DNA of 64,000 bases from DATLGB01 sp963726825 (GTDB lineage: Bacteria; Actinomycetota; Thermoleophilia; Solirubrobacterales; Solirubrobacteraceae), in contig CAVSDT010000002.1 in NCBI GenBank assembly GCA_963726825.1, positions 1,612,001 to 1,676,000 on the forward strand, written 5' to 3'. Positions 42,094-50,233 of the stretch are shown piece by piece (positions within the stretch are counted from its first letter, which is position 1; every line of letters begins with the position of its first letter). A program made the position numbers and the translations under genes. The notes under the pieces are model-generated. The model ran no database searches, was not told the origin of the DNA, and saw only the letters and a program-made list of their open reading frames with translations.

Positions 42094-43359
42094 ATGGCCA
42101 TGACCGTCCGACGGCTCCTGCTGCTCCTCCTCCCCGTGTTCGCCCTGCTGCCAGGGCGCGCCGACGCGATCGTCGGCGGCACCAACGCCCCGCCGCACAC
42201 CTACGACGCGGTGGCCAACGTCGAGATCGCCGGCCTGTTCGGCTGCACGGGCACGCTCGTGGCGCCCGACCTCGTCCTGACCGCCGGCCACTGCGGCTCG
42301 CTGACGGGCGCCACCGGGGTCGCGACGCCGATCTCCTTCCCGCCGCAGGCGCTGAAGGTCACCCTCGGCACGACCGCCGCAGACGGCACCGGCGGGGAGC
42401 CGATGAACGTCAAGGCCGTCACGATCCCGCCGAAGTACCTCGGCACCGGCGCGGGCTTCGACATCTCGCTCCTGCGCCTCACCGCGCCCTCCAAGCAGAC
42501 GCCGGTGCGGATCGCCGGCCAGGGCCTCGGCGCCCTCTGGGCCCCGGGCGTGCTCGAGACGATCGCGGGCTTCGGCACCACGTCCTCCGGGGGCGATGCG
42601 CCCGCGACCATGCAGGTCGCGCAGGTCCCGATCGTCACGGACGCCGACTGCGCGAAGGCCTACCCCGACTCCTTCGAGGCCGAGTCGCAGCTGTGCGCCG
42701 GCTACCCGCAGGGCGGCGTCGACAGCTGCCAGGGCGACTCCGGCGGCCCGCTGTTCGGGCATGACGCAGCCGGCGCCCTGAAGGTCGTCGGCTCCACGAG
42801 CTACGGCGAAGGCTGCGCCGAGCCCGGCTTCCCCGGCGTCTACGCGCGCGTCGCCGACACGACGCTGCGGGAGTACATCCGCACCCAGGAGCCGACCGCG
42901 ATCGCGGACGCCGGCACGACGGCCCCCGCCCCGGCCGCCGGGCCCGGCGCCGGCGCCCCAGGCGCCGCGACCCCGGCGCCGGCCGGCACGCCCGACGCCG
43001 CCGCCCGCGCGCAGACCCGCGGCGAGGCCCTCGGGCTCGCCGCCAAGGCCCAGCGGCGCTCGAGGCTGCGCACCCGCGGCGTCGCCCTGCGCCTGTTCGC
43101 CGACCGCCCCGGCACCGCGCTGGTCCGGCTCAAGGTCTCCAAGGCGCTGGCCCGCAAGACCGGGCTGAAGTCGCGCATCGTCGCCCGCCGGACCGTCCGC
43201 GTGAAGACGCCGGGGACCCGCAGCCTCCGCATCAAGCTCTCCGCGCGGACCACGCGGAAGCTGCGCAAGGCCAGGGCGCGTGGGCTCGTCGCGACCGCCA
43301 CGTACCTCGCCAAGGACGGGACGCGGGCCTCCCGGCTCGCGCTCGTCGCGCTGCGCTGA
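42094..43359 (+). CDS. Secreted trypsin-like serine protease (S1)
   Basis: 421 aa. After a signal peptide the mature chain would begin IVGGTNAPPHTYDAVANVEI, the classic trypsin N-terminus created by cleavage. The triad is visible: His in LTAGHCGS, Asp in GFDISLLRL, Ser in CQGDSGGPLF; SYGEGCAEPGFPGVYARV is the usual end of the domain. A Pro/Ala linker and a 110-residue basic C-terminal domain follow. GTG 42091 and ATG 42100 are alternative starts. It is sandwiched between the two PhoD modules. Confidence 0.93.
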   Translation: MAMTVRRLLLLLLPVFALLPGRADAIVGGTNAPPHTYDAVANVEIAGLFGCTGTLVAPDLVLTAGHCGSLTGATGVATPISFPPQALKVTLGTTAADGTGGEPMNVKAVTIPPKYLGTGAGFDISLLRLTAPSKQTPVRIAGQGLGALWAPGVLETIAGFGTTSSGGDAPATMQVAQVPIVTDADCAKAYPDSFEAESQLCAGYPQGGVDSCQGDSGGPLFGHDAAGALKVVGSTSYGEGCAEPGFPGVYARVADTTLREYIRTQEPTAIADAGTTAPAPAAGPGAGAPGAATPAPAGTPDAAARAQTRGEALGLAAKAQRRSRLRTRGVALRLFADRPGTALVRLKVSKALARKTGLKSRIVARRTVRVKTPGTRSLRIKLSARTTRKLRKARARGLVATATYLAKDGTRASRLALVALR

Positions 43360-43411
43360 GGGTGGTCAACGGACCGCGCCGGCGGACGCGGGTGCGCTTG
43401 ACTGTCGCCCG

Positions 43412-45103
43412 GTGTCTCGTCCTCGCCTGCTGACCCGCCGCGAGCTGACGGTCGCCGCCAGCGGGATCGTCGTCGCGGCCCACGTGCCCGACGCGTGGGC
43501 GGCGCGTCTGCTGCGAAAGACCGCCGCCCCCGGGCCCGGCCGCTTCCTCGACGGGGTCGCCTCGGGGGACCCCACCAGCACCTCGATGGTGTTCTGGTCG
43601 CGGCTGACCACGGACCGCCAGCGCTCCGGGGCGCGACTCGTGGTCGCAGCCGACGAGGGCCTGACGCGGACGGTCGCGACGGTCGTGGTCCCCACCTCGC
43701 GAGGGGTCGACGGCGTGCTGAAGGTGCGCGTCACCGGGCTGCAGCCGGGGACGGTCTACTACTACGCCTGGCAGTCCGCCGAGGCCGTCTCCCCCGTCGG
43801 GCGGACGAAGACCTTCAACCCCGCCGACTCCGCCGCGCCGCTGCGGGTGGCCGCCTCCTCGTGTCAGAACTGGGCGCAGGGCTTCTTCACCCCGCACGCC
43901 GACGCGGCCGCCGGGGACCCCCTGGACCTCTACGTCTTCCTGGGCGACTACACGTACGAGTACGGGTCGCGCAGGGAGGTCCGCACGGAGCCGAGCGCCG
44001 CCGTCGACCTGCAGACCTACCGCGACAAGCTGCAGCTGTACCGCTCCGACGCGGCGCTGCGGGAGCTGCACCGCCTGCACCCGACGGCGCACGTGTGGGA
44101 CGACCACGAGGTCGCCAACAACTACTCAGACAACGCGCCGGCGCCCTCCCCCCTGCAGCGCACGGCGGCCTACAAGGCGAGCTTCGAGTGGCTGCCGCAC
44201 CTGCCGTCCGCCGGCCAGCGCTACGGCTTGTACCGCTCCTACCGGCTCGGCGCCGGCGCCGAGGTGCTGATGCTCGACGCGCGCCAGTACCGCTCCGGCT
44301 ACAACGACGGCGCACCGCGCTCGGTGCTCGGCCGCGGGCAGCTGGAGTGGTTCAAGGCCGCCTTGCAGGGCTCCACCGCACGCTTCAAGCTCGTCGCCAA
44401 CCCCGTCATGTTCGCGCCGCTGCGGATCCCCGGCCGCGGGCTGAACTCCGACAGCTGGGACGGCGCGCTCGACGAGCGCCGCGAGGTGCTCGACGTGATC
44501 GCGGGCGTCGGCGACGTCGTCTTCCTCTCCGGCGACACCCACACGTTCTTCACCGCGAAGGTCCTGCGCGACGGCGGCACGTCCGGCGCCGCGGTGGCGA
44601 CGGAGTACCTGCCGGGCTCGGTCAGCTCGCGCGGCCTTCCGGGCTTCGACGGCGCGACGGCCCAGTCGGTGTTCGAGGGCTCGCCGTGGATCACGTTCGT
44701 CGACGGCGACGACCACGGGTACGCGCTGGTGGAGGCCAACCCGGGTGCGCTGCGGGTCACCTATCGCGCCTCCGACCTCTCGCAGGCCGCAGGCGGGTCG
44801 CGCACGCTGGCCGTCTACGACCAGGCCGCAGGCGCCAACGACTACGTCACGACCTACCAGGACCCGAACAAGCCCGTCCCGCCCGAGCCGCAGGAGGCGG
44901 GTGCGACGGACGGCGGCCGCGACCCGGCCCCCACCGCCGCCACGGTCCTGCCCGCCGCGCCGTCCGCGCGCAGCCTGTCGAGTGCGCGGGCACCGAGCCG
45001 TGAGCTCGCCCGGCGCCGGCGCAAGCTCGAGCGGGCCGAGCGCGACGCGCACGACGCCGCGGAGCGGGCCGCCCGTCGCGCGACGCGGACGGGACGCCGA
45101 TGA
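43412..45103 (+). CDS. PhoD-family alkaline phosphatase (copy 2)
   Basis: 563 aa, clearly paralogous to the 39202 gene along its whole length. Tat signal TRRELTVAASGIVVAAHVPDAW, catalytic motifs SSCQNWAQGFF, VFLGDYTYEYGS, HVWDDHEVANNY and FLSGDTHTFF. It differs by a longer C-terminal tail rich in Pro, Ala and Arg (about 60 residues). GTG 43412 gives VSRPRLLTRREL. The stop overlaps the ATG of the partner gene. Confidence 0.9.
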   Translation: MSRPRLLTRRELTVAASGIVVAAHVPDAWAARLLRKTAAPGPGRFLDGVASGDPTSTSMVFWSRLTTDRQRSGARLVVAADEGLTRTVATVVVPTSRGVDGVLKVRVTGLQPGTVYYYAWQSAEAVSPVGRTKTFNPADSAAPLRVAASSCQNWAQGFFTPHADAAAGDPLDLYVFLGDYTYEYGSRREVRTEPSAAVDLQTYRDKLQLYRSDAALRELHRLHPTAHVWDDHEVANNYSDNAPAPSPLQRTAAYKASFEWLPHLPSAGQRYGLYRSYRLGAGAEVLMLDARQYRSGYNDGAPRSVLGRGQLEWFKAALQGSTARFKLVANPVMFAPLRIPGRGLNSDSWDGALDERREVLDVIAGVGDVVFLSGDTHTFFTAKVLRDGGTSGAAVATEYLPGSVSSRGLPGFDGATAQSVFEGSPWITFVDGDDHGYALVEANPGALRVTYRASDLSQAAGGSRTLAVYDQAAGANDYVTTYQDPNKPVPPEPQEAGATDGGRDPAPTAATVLPAAPSARSLSSARAPSRELARRRRKLERAERDAHDAAERAARRATRTGRR

Positions 45104-46341
45104 GGCGGCTGCTCCCGCTCGTGGCGGTGCTCGCCGCGCTGCTCACCCCCGCGATCGCAGCGGCCGTTCCGCCGTCCAACGACGCCGCCTCGCAGGCGAT
45201 CGAGGTCGTCCCGTTCGGCGCCGAGAACGGCACCTCCTCGGACCGCTACGGCATCGCGGACCTCAGCGAGGCCGGCCCCGACGTGGGCACGCCGCGCTGT
45301 CTCGGCCCCACCTCCTTCCAGCGCACCGCCTGGTTCCGCGTGCCGGCCGGGCCGCTGCAGCGCCTGCGCCTCGACGTCGCCGTGACCTCCGGGCAGCCCG
45401 ACGAGGCCGTCGAGGTCGCCGCGTTCGTGCAGCCGGGCGGCGGACAGGCGCCGTCCACGGTCGAGCCGCAGGCCTGCGACGGACCCGAGACGGGGTCCGC
45501 CGACGGCGGCGTCGAGCTGACGGTGCCTGCCGGGCGCGAGGTGCTCGTGCAGGTCGGGCTCCCGGCGGGCTCGCGCGCCGGCAGCGTGCTCCTCTCCGTC
45601 GACGCCGATCCGCTGCGCCAGCTCGAGTCCCCGCTCGGCGATGACGCCCGTGATCGCGTCGCGATCCTCCTCGGGCGCAAGCGCACCGTCGCGCTGCGCG
45701 GCGCGAGCACGACGGACGAGGACCCCGCCCAACCCGCCTGCCCCGCCGCCGGGACCGTCTGGCGGATGCACAAGGTCACCCAGACGGGCGAGCAGGTCGT
45801 GCAGACCCGCGGCAGCGCCGTCGCGACGCTCACGGCGTTCGTCGGCAAGCGGCCGAGCGGCGACAACGTCCGCGGCTGCGTGAACGCGACGAAGACCACG
45901 GCGGAGACGCTGTCGGTGCCCTTCCGCGCCCGCAAGGGCGAGATCGCCTGGATCCGGCTCGGGACCAACGCCCTGACCGCCCCGCGGACGCGGACCGCGC
46001 TCTCGGGACCGTGCGATCAGACGCCGCTCGAGCCGATCACCCGTCCGAGGCTCACGCTCGCCACCCCGCGCGGCCAGGCGCGCCGCAAGCGGGTGTTCAA
46101 GCTGCGCCTGCGACTCGCCGGCCCGTGCCTGACCGGTGCGCGTGTGACGGTGCGCCGCGGCAGGACCGTGGTCGCGCAGCGCACCTCCAAGCAGCTCGTG
46201 CGCGGCGCGGTGACCCTGTCGGTGCCGCGGCTGCGCAAGGTCGCCGCGCCGCGCGGCCGCTACCGGGTCACGGTCGCCGGACGGGTCCCGAAGGGCAAGC
46301 GCAAGACCTTCGGCACCACGAAGACCCTGCGGTTCCGCTAG
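45100..46341 (+). CDS. Secreted protein of unknown function, PhoD partner (copy 2)
   Basis: 413-aa exported paralogue of the 40791 product. Signal peptide LLPLVAVLAALLTPAIAAA, then PPSNDAASQAIEV, PRCLGPTSFQRTAWFRVPA, VPAGREVLVQVGLPAGS, SGPCDQTPLEPI and a similar basic beta-rich tail. The ATGA overlap with phoD copy 2 repeats the arrangement of copy 1, so the two-gene unit duplicated together. Function unknown. Confidence 0.75.
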   Translation: MRRLLPLVAVLAALLTPAIAAAVPPSNDAASQAIEVVPFGAENGTSSDRYGIADLSEAGPDVGTPRCLGPTSFQRTAWFRVPAGPLQRLRLDVAVTSGQPDEAVEVAAFVQPGGGQAPSTVEPQACDGPETGSADGGVELTVPAGREVLVQVGLPAGSRAGSVLLSVDADPLRQLESPLGDDARDRVAILLGRKRTVALRGASTTDEDPAQPACPAAGTVWRMHKVTQTGEQVVQTRGSAVATLTAFVGKRPSGDNVRGCVNATKTTAETLSVPFRARKGEIAWIRLGTNALTAPRTRTALSGPCDQTPLEPITRPRLTLATPRGQARRKRVFKLRLRLAGPCLTGARVTVRRGRTVVAQRTSKQLVRGAVTLSVPRLRKVAAPRGRYRVTVAGRVPKGKRKTFGTTKTLRFR

Positions 46342-46381
46342 CGGGGTTGACACCGGGGGCGCGCGGCGGAAGCCTTGGCCC

Positions 46382-46747
46382 ATGGAGATCACCGGCGTCG
46401 ACTTCGTGACCGTTCCCGCACAGGACATCGAGGCGTCGCGGGCGTTCTACGGCGAGACCCTGGGGCTCCCGTTCGTCAAGCAGTGGGGCGAGATGCCCGG
46501 GCTCGAGTTCCAGGCCGGCAACCTGACGATCGCGGTGATGGACCCGACGGCCTTCGGCTCGGAGTTCCGCGTCCACGCGGTGCCGCTGGCCCTCCACGTG
46601 GAGGACGTCGAGGCGGCCCGCGGCGAGCTCGAGGCCAAGGGCGTCGAGTTCCTGGGCGAGACGATCGACAGCGGCGTCTGCCTCCAAGCGCTCTTCCGCG
46701 ACCCCGCCGGCAACGTGCTCGACCTCCATCATCGCTACGCCGCGTAG
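46382..46747 (+). CDS. VOC-superfamily protein (glyoxalase/dioxygenase fold)
   Basis: 121-aa single VOC domain with two beta-alpha-beta modules: VTVPAQDIEASRAFYGETLGLP and VHAVPLALHVEDVEAARGELEAKGV. It ends with ALFRDPAGNVLDLHHRY, the usual metal-ligand region. Substrate unknown. Confidence 0.87.
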   Translation: MEITGVDFVTVPAQDIEASRAFYGETLGLPFVKQWGEMPGLEFQAGNLTIAVMDPTAFGSEFRVHAVPLALHVEDVEAARGELEAKGVEFLGETIDSGVCLQALFRDPAGNVLDLHHRYAA

Positions 46748-46801
46748 CGACCCCGGAGCCGCCTGCGACGATCCGCAGGTCGATCTGAAAGGGTCCGGGA
46801 G

Positions 46802-47188
46802 ATGGACCGCCTTTCCCGCTCCGCCCTGATCCTCCCGCTCGTGCTCGGGTTCGTCCTTCCCGCGTGCGGCGGCAGCCCGGAGGACGACGTCCGCAGCACC
46901 GTCAAGGCCTTCGCGGAGGCCGTCGCCGATCAGGACGGCGACAAGGCCTGCGCCCAGCTCACGGCCGCCGGGCGCAAGTCCCTCACCGCCGGCGACACCA
47001 CGTGCGCCAAGGTGTTCGGCGACGCCGGGAAGCAGGAGCAGAAGCAGGCCCGCGAGGCCGCGGACAAGGTCGACGACCTCAAGGTCAAGATCAAGGGCGA
47101 CAAGGCCACGGTCACCGGCGACGACGACGTGAACTTCAAGATGGTCAAGAGCGGCGGCGACTGGAAGCTCGACATCCAGGCCGAGTAG
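46802..47188 (+). CDS. Small lipoprotein of unknown function
   Basis: 128 aa. Signal peptide with lipobox LPAC (Cys 22), then a small alpha/beta domain beginning DDVRSTVKAFAEAVADQDGDKAC and ending VKSGGDWKLDIQAE. This looks like the lumazine-binding-like/NTF2-like fold often found on actinobacterial lipoproteins. Two further cysteines could form a disulfide. GGGAG precedes the ATG. Confidence 0.78.
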   Translation: MDRLSRSALILPLVLGFVLPACGGSPEDDVRSTVKAFAEAVADQDGDKACAQLTAAGRKSLTAGDTTCAKVFGDAGKQEQKQAREAADKVDDLKVKIKGDKATVTGDDDVNFKMVKSGGDWKLDIQAE

Positions 47189-47226
47189 TGCTCGCCCGGG
47201 GCGGGCCACGGGTGCTCCTGAACGTC

Positions 47227-47253
47227 GAAAGCCCCGCGTCACGCGAGGCTTTC
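47227..47253 (-). terminator. Terminator downstream of tRNA-Glu
   Basis: On the minus strand GAAAGCCTCGCG and CGCGGGGCTTTC pair around TGA (one G-U pair). It begins 5 nt after the tRNA 3' end and also lies between it and the convergent lipoprotein gene. Confidence 0.75.
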
Positions 47254-47258
47254 GGAGG

Positions 47259-47331
47259 TACCGCTACCGGGATTCGAACCCGGGTTTCCGCCGTGAGAGG
47301 GCGGCGTCCTAGTCCCCTGGACGATAGCGGC
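47259..47331 (-). tRNA. tRNA-Glu (anticodon CTC)
   Basis: 73-nt cloverleaf: acceptor GCCGCTA with TAGCGGT (G1-U72, usual for Glu), anticodon stem CCGCC/GGCGG with loop CTCTCAC giving anticodon CTC, and T loop TTCGAAT. Confidence 0.95.
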
Positions 47332-47426
47332 GCAGGGACCCGGCGAACTTGCCGAGCGGCGGATCAAGGTAGCAGACGCCGTGCGGCCTGCCGGGGGGCC
47401 CGGACCTTCTATGCTCCCGCTCGCCC

Positions 47427-47510
47427 GCGGCTGTGGCGGAATTGGTAGACGCGCAGGCTTCAGGTGCCTGTGGGGGCAACCCCGTGGAGGTTCGATTCCT
47501 CTCAGCCGCA
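47427..47510 (+). tRNA. tRNA-Leu (anticodon CAG)
   Basis: 84-nt class II tRNA: acceptor GCGGCTG/CAGCCGC, anticodon stem CAGGC/GCCTG with loop TTCAGGT (anticodon CAG), a long variable arm (GGGGGCAACCCC) and T loop TTCGATT. Confidence 0.95.
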
Positions 47511-47515
47511 TTCGC

Positions 47516-48031
47516 ATGAAGCTCCCGCTCCCGCCCATCCCACACCTCGGCGGGGTCGGGGACTTCAGCGCGCTCGGGCTCTGGCGCACGCTCTCAGGCG
47601 TGCCCGGCGGCAAGACGGTCTTCTCGCGTGCCGTCGCCTTCCGCGCGCCGTACTTCGCCTCGATCTCGCCCCACATCGAGCGGCTCGCGCCCGGGCTGTG
47701 CGAGGTCCGCATCGCCGACCGCCGCGCGGTCCACAACCACCTCGGCACCGTCCACGCGATCGCCATGTGCAACGCGTGCGAGGTCGCGGCCGGCGTGCTG
47801 TCGGAGGCGACCACGCCGCAGACGCACCGCTGGATCCCGAAGGGGATGACCGTCGCCTACCTGGCGCGGGCCAGGGGCGAGCTGACGGCGACCGGGATCG
47901 TCGATCCGCTGCCCGACTTCGGGCCGGATGGCTTCGACATGGTGGTGCCCGTCGACGTCACCGACGGGGCCGGGACGGTCGTGGTGCACGCCGACATCAC
48001 GATGCGCATCACCCCCCGCCCGCAGGCGTAG
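47516..48031 (+). CDS. DUF4442 hotdog-fold protein (putative thioesterase)
   Basis: 171 aa. The hotdog-fold pattern is visible: RAPYFASISPHIERLAPGLC, NHLGTVHAIAMCNACEVAAG (central helix after the HNHLGT loop) and GMTVAYLARARGELTATG. Such proteins hydrolyse or bind acyl-CoA esters; substrate unknown. The ATG lies 5 nt after the tRNA-Leu 3' end, so the gene may be transcribed with it. Confidence 0.85.
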   Translation: MKLPLPPIPHLGGVGDFSALGLWRTLSGVPGGKTVFSRAVAFRAPYFASISPHIERLAPGLCEVRIADRRAVHNHLGTVHAIAMCNACEVAAGVLSEATTPQTHRWIPKGMTVAYLARARGELTATGIVDPLPDFGPDGFDMVVPVDVTDGAGTVVVHADITMRITPRPQA

Positions 48032-48078
48032 CGTCCGGACCGGCATCCGATCGCGCCCCTGCGGCGTACGATCAGATC

Positions 48079-48609
48079 ATGCTGAAGACCGTCGGGATGT
48101 ACCTCAAGCGCACGAAGAAGGTCAAGGAGCCGACCGACCTCTACACGCACAAGGTCGGGCTCCTGGAGGGTGGGGAGCTCGATCTCGCCTCGCTGCGGGG
48201 CAAGCCGACCCTGATCGTCAACACCGCCTCCAAGTGCGGCTACACGCCGCAGTTCACCGGCCTCCAGGAGCTCCACGAGCGCTTTGGCCCGCAGGGCCTG
48301 CAGGTCCTGGGCTGCCCGTCGGGGGACTTCGCCGGCCAGGAGCACGACGACGCCGGCGCGATCAGCGAGGTCTGCCAGCGCAACTACGGCGTGACGTTCC
48401 CGATCACGCAGAAGATGTCCGTGCGCGCCGACCCGGATCCGCTGTGGGCCGATCTGGCCCGTCAGCCCGACTCCGCGCCCCCCGTGTGGAACTTCTCCAA
48501 GTACCTCGTGGGCGCCGACGGCAAGCTGATCAAGCGCTGGGCGACCAAGGTCACGCCGGACGACCCGGACGTCATCGAGACGATCGAGCAGAGCCTCGGC
48601 GAGCGCTGA
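48079..48609 (+). CDS. Glutathione peroxidase-family (thiol) peroxidase
   Basis: 176-aa peroxidase of the thioredoxin fold. The peroxidatic Cys is in VNTASKCGYTPQF, and WNFSKYLVGADG carries the conserved Trp-Asn. LGCPSGDFAGQE replaces the usual FPCNQF(G)xQE box. In actinobacteria these enzymes use thioredoxin or mycothiol-linked donors. A 20-residue basic N-terminal extension precedes the domain. TACGAT ends 6 nt before the ATG (leaderless pattern). Confidence 0.88.
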   Translation: MLKTVGMYLKRTKKVKEPTDLYTHKVGLLEGGELDLASLRGKPTLIVNTASKCGYTPQFTGLQELHERFGPQGLQVLGCPSGDFAGQEHDDAGAISEVCQRNYGVTFPITQKMSVRADPDPLWADLARQPDSAPPVWNFSKYLVGADGKLIKRWATKVTPDDPDVIETIEQSLGER

Positions 48610-49171
48610 GGCGTCGCAGGGCCGCCGGAGCCGGCCGCGCCGCGTCGGGCTCGAGCCGCAGCGCGTTGAGCGTCGTGGCCAGCATCGCGTAGTGGCCGGC
48701 CAGCAGCAGCAGCTCGATCCTGGTCGGGTCGTCGAAGTGCCCGTCGAGCGCGGCCCAGGTCGCATCGGAGACGTCCCCGTCGTGGTGGAGCTCCTCCACG
48801 ACGGTCAGCATCACCCGCTCGCGTGCGCTCCAGCCGGGGTCGCCCGGACCGGCCTTGAGGCGCTCGAGGTCGGCGGCGTCGACTCCCGCACGGCGGCCGA
48901 GACGCACGTGATGGGCCCACTCGTACGCGCTGCCGTGCAGGAGCGCGACGCGGAGGATCACGAGCTCGGCCTCGCGCCGTGGCAGCGTGCCGCCCGGCAT
49001 CAGGCGCCCCGCGAAGTGCAGCCAGCCGCGGAACAGCCGCCGCTGGCGCCCCAGGGTGAGGAACAGCTTCGGCGGCTCGGTGCCGGTGGCCAGTCCGGCG
49101 ACGCGCGCGAAGCCGGCGGTGAGCAGGCCCACCTCGCGGCGGCCTCCGGGAGCGATGCGCGGGGTCGACAT
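48572..49171 (-). CDS. Carboxymuconolactone decarboxylase-family protein
   Basis: 199-aa AhpD-like protein. The core EAELVILRVALLHGSAYEWAHH is the CMD family helix pair, but the usual CxxC is absent (SAYEWAHH). The second conserved part is ARERVMLTVVEELHHDG. Relatives are decarboxylases or peroxidase partners. Its 3' end overlaps the convergent peroxidase gene by 38 bp. Confidence 0.85.
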   Translation of the reverse strand: MSTPRIAPGGRREVGLLTAGFARVAGLATGTEPPKLFLTLGRQRRLFRGWLHFAGRLMPGGTLPRREAELVILRVALLHGSAYEWAHHVRLGRRAGVDAADLERLKAGPGDPGWSARERVMLTVVEELHHDGDVSDATWAALDGHFDDPTRIELLLLAGHYAMLATTLNALRLEPDAARPAPAALRRLSARRGSARSSR

Positions 49172-49202
49172 GACCGGCTGCGGACCCTACCCCCATCGCC
49201 AG

Positions 49203-49232
49203 TTGCCAGAACGCCGATCGATCTGCCACTAT
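49203..49232 (+). promoter_or_regulatory. Putative promoter of the c-di-AMP riboswitch RNA
   Basis: TTGCCA (49203-49208), 18 bp spacer, CACTAT (49227-49232). It lies about 30 bp upstream of the aptamer on the same strand. Spacing is good but the -10 is only a partial match. Confidence 0.45.
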
Positions 49233-49261
49233 CTCGTCTGCTCCAAGCCGAGTCGACGACT

Positions 49262-49403
49262 GCCATCGCCGATCGGGGGACCCAACGTGAGCGCGCCAGA
49301 GCGCGCCACCGGGGCGAATCGAGCCGCTGCTGCGGCCCGTAGCGGGGGATCCGGCGGCACACCGCCCCTCGCGAGCCCGACAGCTGACCTCGTAGGCGAT
49401 TGG
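49262..49403 (+). ncRNA. c-di-AMP riboswitch (ydaO/yuaA class), orphan
   Basis: Conserved blocks appear in the correct order: AUCGGGGGACCCAA, CCGGGGCGAAUCGAG, GGCCCGUAGCGG and GAGCCCGACAGCUGACCUCG followed by UAGGCG. The ends pair (AUCGCC at 49265-49270 with GGCGAU at 49395-49400) to close the aptamer. In actinobacteria this class usually precedes cell-wall hydrolase or Rpf genes and shuts them off when c-di-AMP is high. Here no plus-strand gene follows: a strong hairpin comes 16 nt later and then the end of a gene on the other strand. Confidence 0.93.
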
Positions 49404-49418
49404 AGCGCCACCTGCAGA

Positions 49419-49452
49419 CCGAGGGCCCCGCAGACCGGAGCGGGGCCCTCGG
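49419..49452. terminator. Strong hairpin terminator after the orphan c-di-AMP riboswitch
   Basis: A perfect 13-bp stem (49419-49431 with 49440-49452) and an 8-nt loop, very GC-rich, without a long U tract. It could be the riboswitch's expression-platform terminator, and also ends the convergent ABC operon. Confidence 0.8.
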
Positions 49453-49468
49453 ACGTTCCCCTCCGCGG

Positions 49469-50233
49469 CTACTTGGCGGTCGCCTGGCGGTAGCGCCAGA
49501 TCGCGAGCGGCGCGAAGACCGCCAGGATCACCGCCGACCACACGAAGCCGCCCCAGACGTTGTCGCCGGCGGGCGTGCCGACCCACAGCGCGCGCATCGC
49601 GTCGACCATGATCGTGAACGGATTGACGTCCGCGAACGCCTGCAGCGCGTCGGGCATCGACGCCGTCGGCACGAACGCCGACGAGATGAAGGTGAGCGGG
49701 AAGACGGCGATGAAGCCGATCGAGTTGGCCGCCTCGGGTGAGGAGACGAGCATCCCGAGCAGCGCGAAGACCCACGAGAACGCGTACCCGAAGAAGAGCA
49801 TCAGCAGGATCCCGAGGAGGACCTCGACGACGCTCGCGTCGAAGCGGAAGCCGACGACGTAGCCGGTCGCGATCAGGACGAGGATCGACAGCAGCGACGT
49901 CGCCAGGTCCGAGATCGTGCGCCCGGCGAGCACCGCGGGCCGGCTCATCGGCAGGGAGCGGAAGCGATCGATCAGCCCCTTGGTCAGGTCCTCGTTGATG
50001 CCCAGCGCGGTCACGAACCCGGCGAAGGCCGTGTTCTGCACGATGATGCCCGGCAGCAGGAAGTCCTTGTACTCCAGGCCCGGCGTGTTGATCGCCCCGC
50101 CGAAGACGAACACGAACAGCAGCGTGAACATGATCGGCTGCACGGTGAAGGCGAGCAGCAGGTCGGGCTGGCGCTTGATGCGGGTCAGGTTGCGCCCGGC
50201 GATGATCCCGGTGTCGCGGACGAAGCGCTTCAT
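49469..50233 (-). CDS. ABC-2 type transporter permease (DrrB-like)
   Basis: 254-aa membrane subunit with six helices and the ABC-2 signature: FRSLPMSRPAVLAGRTISDL between helices two and three, and FIAVFPLTFISSAFVPTASM-type DrrB motif near the C-terminus. It pairs with the ATPase at 50230 (ATGA overlap) as an exporter, probably of a lipid, antibiotic or polyketide. Confidence 0.9.
   Translation of the reverse strand: MKRFVRDTGIIAGRNLTRIKRQPDLLLAFTVQPIMFTLLFVFVFGGAINTPGLEYKDFLLPGIIVQNTAFAGFVTALGINEDLTKGLIDRFRSLPMSRPAVLAGRTISDLATSLLSILVLIATGYVVGFRFDASVVEVLLGILLMLFFGYAFSWVFALLGMLVSSPEAANSIGFIAVFPLTFISSAFVPTASMPDALQAFADVNPFTIMVDAMRALWVGTPAGDNVWGGFVWSAVILAVFAPLAIWRYRQATAK

Noticed and set aside
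48987..49493. 168-aa plus-strand open frame across the c-di-AMP riboswitch
   Set aside because: It runs antisense through the CMD-family gene, then through the aptamer and its hairpin; no domain, no ribosome site and no protein-like composition.
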